Part shown: in pieces, positions 50,254 through 54,335 of the stretch
Position numbering within the stretch: the stretch's first letter is position 1
Layout: the number at the start of each line of letters is the position of its first letter
Assembly (NCBI GenBank): GCA_946410455.1
Contig: CAMKAJ010000001.1
Span: 1-54,335 of the forward strand
Direction of reading: 5' to 3'
Source of the DNA: an uncultured Bacteroidales bacterium
Lineage (GTDB): Bacteria; Bacteroidota; Bacteroidia; Bacteroidales; UBA932
DNA length: 54,335 bases
Position numbers and translations under genes: made by a program
The notes under the pieces: generated by a model
Seen by the model: only the letters and a program-made list of their open reading frames with translations
Database searches by the model: none
Told to the model about the DNA's origin: nothing

Positions 50254-51596
50254 AACGAATCTGGACCATTGTTGCAGTATTCTGCGCGTCATCCTCCTTT
50301 TTGCAGGCGCGCCGGCCGAACGTAATTCTTATCATGACAGACCAGCAGGCAGCAAAAGCTGTTGGTTATGCAGTAAATACAGATTTGCGCACCCCAGCCA
50401 TGGACCGAATTGCCTCTCACGGCGTAAGCTTCCACAACGCCTACTGTTCGTTTCCATTGAGCGGGCCCTCTCGCGCAGCAATGATGACTGGCTTGTATGC
50501 CGGCGAGAGCGGTATAGACCGCAACGAAATTCCCTTACCTGAAGAATTGCGCAAAGAAACCCTCGGAGAGCTGGTTTCTGCTGCTGGATACGATTGCGCC
50601 TATGCGGGGAAATGGCACGTCAATACAATAAGTCTGCCTGCGGAGCAAGCTTTCGGCTTTCGCAATCTAAAGGGAAACGGAGATGAGGGTCTGGCCGAGT
50701 CCGCTGTTGCTTATCTTCAGGAAGAGCACGACGCACCGTTTTTCCTGGTAGTCTCCTTTACCAATCCTCACAATATCTGCGAATTCGCAAGGGGGCAGAG
50801 GACTCCTATGGCAGATATCGGTCCGAAGCCGAGAGTGAGCGATTGTCCTAAGTTGCCTGCAAATTTCGCAGTAACTCCCTTCGATGCCGACGTGCTTCAG
50901 TTCGAGAAGCGTCAGAATTATTCGCTGTACCCCACTCAGAACTACAGCAATGACGACTGGCGGCAGTATCTTCATGCCTACTATCGTCTCGTTGAGGCCG
51001 TAGATGGAGAGATAGCAAAGATTGTGGATGAGCTGGACCGGCAGGATTACTGGGATAACTCCGTGATAATTTTTACTTCCGACCATGGAGATGGCATGGC
51101 AGCGCATCATTGGAATCAAAAAACCGCCCTGTACGAAGAATGTGCAAATGTACCTGCAGTTATTTGTCTTCCCGGAGGCGTTCGTGCTGGAGAAATCACA
51201 AAAGCGCTCTTCAATAATGGAGTGGATTTGATGCCTTCGATTTGTGATTGGACAGAAGCGGTTATGCCTGCCGGCAGGTCGGGAAAGAGTATCCGCCCGG
51301 TTTTGGAGGATAGCACCCAGGGGCAGGACTTCATCGTTACAGAGACAAATTTCAAGCAAACCGCTGGGAGTTATGGCTGGATGGTGCGAACTAAACGTTA
51401 CAAGTACGTTCTCTATGATAAGGGTCGCTACCGTGAGCAACTGTATGATATGGAAAAAGACCGGGGCGAGATGCACAATCTTGCTGTACAAGAAAAGTAC
51501 GCATCTATAGTTGCTGAGCATCGCGAGATTCTTCGTGAATGGCTCGAGGAGCACCCCGGCCCAGAACGGTGGCTGCACAAGAGATTTATCCCTTGA
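50250..51596 (+). CDS. Sulfatase, S1 family, serine-type (formylglycine-dependent)
   Basis: Hydrolyses sulfate esters (or sulfamates) in the periplasm. I start it at ATG 50250, overlapping the lyase stop (ATGA); the 448-residue product has a signal peptide (MKRIWTIVAVFCASSSFLQA). The sulfatase signature SGPSRAAMMTGLYAGE holds Ser71, the residue converted to formylglycine by an anaerobic maturase. Metal ligands appear as D31 (IMTDQQ) and in IIFTSDHGDGM, and AGKWHVNT is the second signature. The specific linkage (6-O, 2-O or N-sulfate of glucosamine or uronate) cannot be read directly. It is the only sulfatase in this locus and the last gene of the operon. Confidence 0.92.
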   Translation: MKRIWTIVAVFCASSSFLQARRPNVILIMTDQQAAKAVGYAVNTDLRTPAMDRIASHGVSFHNAYCSFPLSGPSRAAMMTGLYAGESGIDRNEIPLPEELRKETLGELVSAAGYDCAYAGKWHVNTISLPAEQAFGFRNLKGNGDEGLAESAVAYLQEEHDAPFFLVVSFTNPHNICEFARGQRTPMADIGPKPRVSDCPKLPANFAVTPFDADVLQFEKRQNYSLYPTQNYSNDDWRQYLHAYYRLVEAVDGEIAKIVDELDRQDYWDNSVIIFTSDHGDGMAAHHWNQKTALYEECANVPAVICLPGGVRAGEITKALFNNGVDLMPSICDWTEAVMPAGRSGKSIRPVLEDSTQGQDFIVTETNFKQTAGSYGWMVRTKRYKYVLYDKGRYREQLYDMEKDRGEMHNLAVQEKYASIVAEHREILREWLEEHPGPERWLHKRFIP

Positions 51597-51626
51597 TTGC
51601 ATGTCGTCGTAGTCGAGGCTCTCTCC

Positions 51627-51814
51627 TGCCACGAAATCCATGACAGTGTTGCGGCGTGTATTTCGTGGCCTGGAAACTGCCGCCGTCGGTCATAAGCAAG
51701 CCACGAAATACATGGTAGCGGTCCCAGGTGTATCTCGTGGCCCAGAAATCGCCTGAATCAGGCAAAACGCTGCCACGAAATCCATGACAGCGGTGTGTGG
51801 TGTATTTCGTGGCA
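51627..51814. repeat. Repeat family D, locus 2: three palindromic units upstream of the RAYT-like gene
   Basis: 44-bp units start at 51627, 51699 and 51771, exactly 72 bp apart. Each begins GCCACGAAAT and ends ATTTCGTGGC (or TCTCGTGGC in the second), forming stems of about 10 bp. The 28-bp spacers are related (GAAA..GCC..., GGCAAAACGC). The array fills the gap between the sulfatase stop and the RAYT promoter and could also terminate the long operon. Confidence 0.9.
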
Positions 51815-51843
51815 GGGGGGAGAGTTCTTTGTAGTTTTTTTAC

Positions 51844-51851
51844 TATATTTG
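51844..51851 (+). promoter_or_regulatory. -7 box for the RAYT-like gene
   Basis: TATATTTG matches TAnnTTTG. The leader to ATG 51924 would be about 65 nt. The -33 box is poor: the TTTG at 51828 is too close. Confidence 0.4.
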
Positions 51852-51923
51852 AGGCGACAATGTTCTTGGTGAGTCGAACGTTAATCGGCCGGGAATATTG
51901 CGTAACCTTTAACATATTAAACT

Positions 51924-52892
51924 ATGAGAAAGACATTGCATCTTTGCCTCTCGTCACACGACGAAGTAATGTACAGGAGTGAAGCGGACCTGGTTATGGG
52001 ATTTAACTGTCTTGCGCTGGCTGCCCTTGCAACTGAATCACGTCTCCTTGCAGAAGGGTTCATCACTACTCACAATCACAAGTTAGTACAGACCGATGAC
52101 TATAAGGTATTGGCTCGTATGGACCGATATGCATACACCCGTTATTTTAATTCTAAGTACTCTCGCAAAGGCCGACTCGGAGAAAAAGAAGTCTTTTCTC
52201 TGGAAATAGAAGGCACATATCATATGCAGACAGCTCTGAATTATGTTATACGGCAAGCTCTGCACCATGGTTTGACTTCGACCCCATTTGAATATCCGCA
52301 CTGCTCGGCGAATTCTTACTTCAGAAAAGAATTAGGGAAGAAAGATCAGGTTGAACTCTGCGATGCCTGGCATCGATATAAGTATCTGCCCTATGGCAGG
52401 TCTCTGCCAGAATCATATAAGATAGCAAGTAATGGTCTGATTCTTAGGGAACAAGTTATTGATACTGCGTATGTTGAGCAAGTATATATAACTCCGCGTA
52501 ATTTCCTTTTTCAGATGAACCGCATAACGGACGAGAAAACCATTAAAGAGCAGCAAGCAGAAAACAACTTGCCGCCAGTTACTTTGGATTCTATCGAAAA
52601 AGGGGTTCAGGACTTTGACGTACGCGCAGCTTTGGTTTCCGAGCAAGGACGGGTGAACAAAAGCTTTCTTACAGATCTGGAATTGTGCCATATCATTGAT
52701 GACATTCTCCTTCCTAGATATCTGAAAGAGTCAGAAGGGAACTCAATATATTTACTGAGCAGGACAAAGCGCGCCGCAATGGGGAATGATATCTGGGCTA
52801 AGGCCAGAGACTCCTTTGGGCAAAGACCTCAAGCTTTGTTCAGCGGCAAAAGAGTCACTACTGCGCAGATCAAACGTTGCCTGGCTCTCTGA
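51924..52892 (+). CDS. Divergent RAYT-like HUH (IS200/Y1) transposase
   Basis: A 322-residue protein. Residues 1-138 fit the Y1/IS200-like transposase fold as seen in REP-associated tyrosine transposases: HLCLSS strand, then FITTHNHKLVQT with the His pair H50-x-H52, YAYTRYFNSKYSRKGRLGEK (the YxxxFNxxxxRxG block) and TALNYVIRQALHHGLTSTPF, which parallels the usual YIxxNPxxxGL with a catalytic Tyr candidate at Y107 (or Y99). Residues 150-322 form an extra domain of unknown fold. The residue between the histidines is Asn rather than hydrophobic, so activity is uncertain. Palindromes of family D sit on both sides, as in bacterial REP/RAYT units. There are no terminal repeats or target duplications of a normal insertion sequence. 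Confidence 0.7.
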   Translation: MRKTLHLCLSSHDEVMYRSEADLVMGFNCLALAALATESRLLAEGFITTHNHKLVQTDDYKVLARMDRYAYTRYFNSKYSRKGRLGEKEVFSLEIEGTYHMQTALNYVIRQALHHGLTSTPFEYPHCSANSYFRKELGKKDQVELCDAWHRYKYLPYGRSLPESYKIASNGLILREQVIDTAYVEQVYITPRNFLFQMNRITDEKTIKEQQAENNLPPVTLDSIEKGVQDFDVRAALVSEQGRVNKSFLTDLELCHIIDDILLPRYLKESEGNSIYLLSRTKRAAMGNDIWAKARDSFGQRPQALFSGKRVTTAQIKRCLAL

Positions 52893-52909
52893 CCACAGCC
52901 TCTCCCTCT

Positions 52910-53025
52910 TGCCACGAAATCCATGACAGCGGCGCGACGTGTACCTCGTGTCCGGAAAACAGCAGGAATCGGGCAAAACGCTGCCACGAAATCCACCAGA
53001 CGGGGCTGAGATGGATTTCGTGGCA
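52910..53025. repeat. Repeat family D, locus 3: two palindromic units downstream of the RAYT-like gene
   Basis: Units start at 52910 and 52982, again 72 bp apart and in the same orientation as the upstream array. The second is the best palindrome of all: GCCACGAAATCCA pairs with TGGATTTCGTGGC over 13 bp without mismatch. The array begins 17 bp after the RAYT-like stop and lies between convergent genes. Confidence 0.9.
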
Positions 53026-53059
53026 AGTAAAAAGCGACAGGCGAAATAGCGCTCCGCCC

Positions 53060-53977
53060 CTACCTCATCTCCGTGTAGGCGATTTTGTCCATGTCGCCGT
53101 AGTCGAGGTTCTCGCCGGCCATGCCCCAGATGAACATGTAGTTGGAGGTTCCGGCGGCGGCGTGGATGCTCCACTCGGGGCTCATGATTGCCTGCTCGTT
53201 GGCCATCCATACGATGCGCTCCTGCTGGGGCTCGCCCATGAAGTGGCAGATCATGTTGCCGGGAGTAACGTTGAAGTAGAAGTATGCCTCGATGCGGCGG
53301 GAATGGGTGTGAGCCGGCATGGTATTCCATACGGAACCGGGCTTGAGCTCGGTGAGTCCCATCTGCAGCTGGCAGGGGCCCTCTTCCAGCACGTTGTTCA
53401 CGATTAACTGATTGATTACGCGGTCGTTGCTGTCTTCCATCTTGCCGGCGGGGAAAGAGTTGCTCTTGAGCGTTCCCTTGCGGCCGTCGATGGTGATGAG
53501 CTGGGTCTTATATGCCTTGTGCGCGCATGCGGAGTTGATGTAGAACTTGGCGGGATTGGCGGCGTCCTTGCTCTTGAACACTACTTCCTTGTTGCCGCGG
53601 CCCACATACAGGGCCTCCTTGAACTTAAGCTCGTAGGCCTTGCCGTCAACGCTGACGATTCCGGGGCCGCCAATGTTAATGACGCCCAGCTCCCTGCGCT
53701 CCAGGAAATAGGACGCCTTGAGGGGGTCGATGGTCTCCAGCTGGAGCTCCTTGCTTACGGGGAAGACTCCTCCGAAGATGAAGCGGTCGTACAGAGAATA
53801 GGTGAGACGGATTTCGTCGGCCACCATGACCTCGGGCATCAGGAAGCGTGCACGGAGTGTCTCGGTGTCGTAGTGCTTGGCATCCTCTGGATGGCAGGCG
53901 GTCTGGATGGTGTACTTGGTTTGTGCGCTCATGGCAATGGAACTAAGCAGCAGTGCTGCGGTTAATATTTTTCTCAT
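53060..53977 (-). CDS. kduI: 5-keto-4-deoxyuronate isomerase KduI with an apparent signal peptide
   Basis: Converts 5-keto-4-deoxyuronate (from unsaturated uronate) to 3-deoxy-D-glycero-2,5-hexodiulosonate. The 305-residue product is full-length Kdu[48 protein letters not shown]. Its zinc ligands are H223, H225, E230 and H272, each 27 higher than in the E. coli enzyme. The shift comes from an N-terminal [19 protein letters not shown], a typical Bacteroidota signal peptide, whereas KduI is normally cytosolic. A start at Met16 (53932) would avoid it, lying 10 bp after the upstream stop, so the alternative is possible. The gene overlaps the PTS IIC-like gene by 35 bp. Confidence 0.93.
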   Translation of the reverse strand: MRKILTAALLLSSIAMSAQTKYTIQTACHPEDAKHYDTETLRARFLMPEVMVADEIRLTYSLYDRFIFGGVFPVSKELQLETIDPLKASYFLERRELGVINIGGPGIVSVDGKAYELKFKEALYVGRGNKEVVFKSKDAANPAKFYINSACAHKAYKTQLITIDGRKGTLKSNSFPAGKMEDSNDRVINQLIVNNVLEEGPCQLQMGLTELKPGSVWNTMPAHTHSRRIEAYFYFNVTPGNMICHFMGEPQQERIVWMANEQAIMSPEWSIHAAAGTSNYMFIWGMAGENLDYGDMDKIAYTEMR

Positions 53978-54335
53978 AAGATGCTTTAATAATTCTTCTG
54001 CGGTTGATGATGGCCATTACGGTGGTGCCTGCAACAAGCAGCACGGCGCCGACAATCTTCCAGTTGTATATGCAGCGGAAGATGACCCAGGAGAAGATGC
54101 TGGAAGCAAAGTCCAGCGAGCCACCCTGGAAGCCCTCGGGAATAGCTACGGCCGCGTCCCCTGTGCTGGCGTAAACGTCCTGCGCCGCAAGCGTAAAGAA
54201 CGGAGCCAGGTCGGTTACAAGATAGAGGCCCACGGCAAGAGCTACAAGGCCGATTATGAAGGTCTTGACAACGTTGCCCTTGGTGACGGGAAGCACGGCG
54301 GGGAACACGTAGAACATGCCGGCCAGAGATGCCAG
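53943..54335 (-). CDS. Galactitol-type PTS IIC-like permease, C-terminal part (cut by window edge)
   Basis: The frame is open to the window end, giving the last 130 residues of a membrane protein. [20 protein letters not shown] and [20 protein letters not shown] match the C-terminal segments of GatC-type PTS IIC proteins (RGNLFRTLI and GSPITWLLIQVFSWQ in the E. coli protein, from memory). At least three membrane helices are visible. No IIA or IIB gene is in view. Standing just before kduI, it may import a uronate or disaccharide product rather than galactitol. Its 3' end overlaps the kduI start. Confidence 0.7.
   Translation of the reverse strand: MASLAGMFYVFPAVLPVTKGNVVKTFIIGLVALAVGLYLVTDLAPFFTLAAQDVYASTGDAAVAIPEGFQGGSLDFASSIFSWVIFRCIYNWKIVGAVLLVAGTTVMAIINRRRIIKASYEKNINRSTAA

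Noticed and set aside
51924..52892. Ordinary insertion sequence
   Set aside because: No terminal inverted repeats or target-site duplication bound the gene. The flanking palindromes repeat at 72-bp steps and occur elsewhere without the gene, which fits a REP/RAYT arrangement better.
52752..53330. 192-residue minus-strand ORF over the end of kduI and family D
   Set aside because: It runs antisense through the RAYT-like 3' end, the palindromes and, in another frame, kduI. It has no family resemblance.
1..54335. tRNA or rRNA genes
   Set aside because: I looked for cloverleaf-like CCA-ending segments and conserved rRNA stretches in all gaps and found none; the gaps are occupied by the repeat families.

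Overview
The window is chromosomal DNA of a member of the Bacteroidota, almost certainly order Bacteroidales. The evidence is SusC/SusD pairs, a sensor with regulator-propeller repeats joined to an AraC-type output domain, Bacteroidota promoters (TAnnTTTG at -7), an Rpn-type transposase remnant, and ribosomal proteins with the alanine/glutamate-rich L17 tail seen in this phylum. The genus cannot be fixed by reading alone.

Layout. (1) 1-3128: a repeat-rich segment with no complete housekeeping gene. It holds a 52-bp tandem family (A), a second palindromic 52-bp family (B, two loci), two units of a 72-bp palindromic family (D), a broken Rpn transposase and one outer-membrane beta-barrel gene. 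(2) 3129-13799: 22 genes from rplP to rplQ, including secY, map, infA, rpmJ and rpoA. They start at their own promoter and end at a clear terminator. The genes normally upstream of rplP (rpsJ to rpsC) are absent. (3) 13792-21085: hppA, a COG2426 membrane protein, a PfkB sugar/nucleoside kinase, a small hypothetical protein, nfnA-nfnB and a small lipoprotein. A bipartite hairpin element (C) sits in each of the two convergent gaps. (4) 21132-27733, minus strand: a lacI-kdgK-eda operon, then a large sensor/AraC regulator followed by a DUF4861 gene. (5) 27856-51596: a 13-gene plus-strand operon that reads as a heparin/heparan sulfate utilisation locus. Its order is PL21 heparinase II, GH88 unsaturated glucuronyl hydrolase, surface glycan-binding protein, SusC, SusD, small peptide, surface protein A, small peptide, surface protein B, a surface module fused to a PL12 lyase, a CE7-like esterase, PL12 heparinase III, and a sulfatase. 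(6) 51597-54335: a divergent RAYT-like HUH transposase gene bracketed by family D palindromes, then minus-strand kduI with an apparent signal peptide and the 3' end of a galactitol-type PTS IIC gene.

How the genes fit together. SusC/SusD and the surface proteins would bind and import a glycosaminoglycan of the heparan type. The PL12 and PL21 lyases cut it by beta-elimination, and the sulfatase and esterase remove substituents. GH88 releases the 4,5-unsaturated uronate. KduI, KdgK and Eda carry the uronate through KDG and KDPG to pyruvate and glyceraldehyde-3-phosphate. The step between KduI and KdgK (KduD) is not in the window. Control is probably split between the propeller/AraC sensor, divergent from the lyase operon, and the LacI-type repressor of kdgK-eda.

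The most unusual points are: the RAYT-like gene with its flanking 72-bp-periodic palindromes, plus three other repeat families that share a 52-bp period; the fusion of a surface-binding module to a heparinase III domain; the propeller/AraC sensor that lacks both kinase and receiver; the signal peptide on KduI; a recent gene-conversion tract between two surface proteins; and the break in the ribosomal cluster before rplP.
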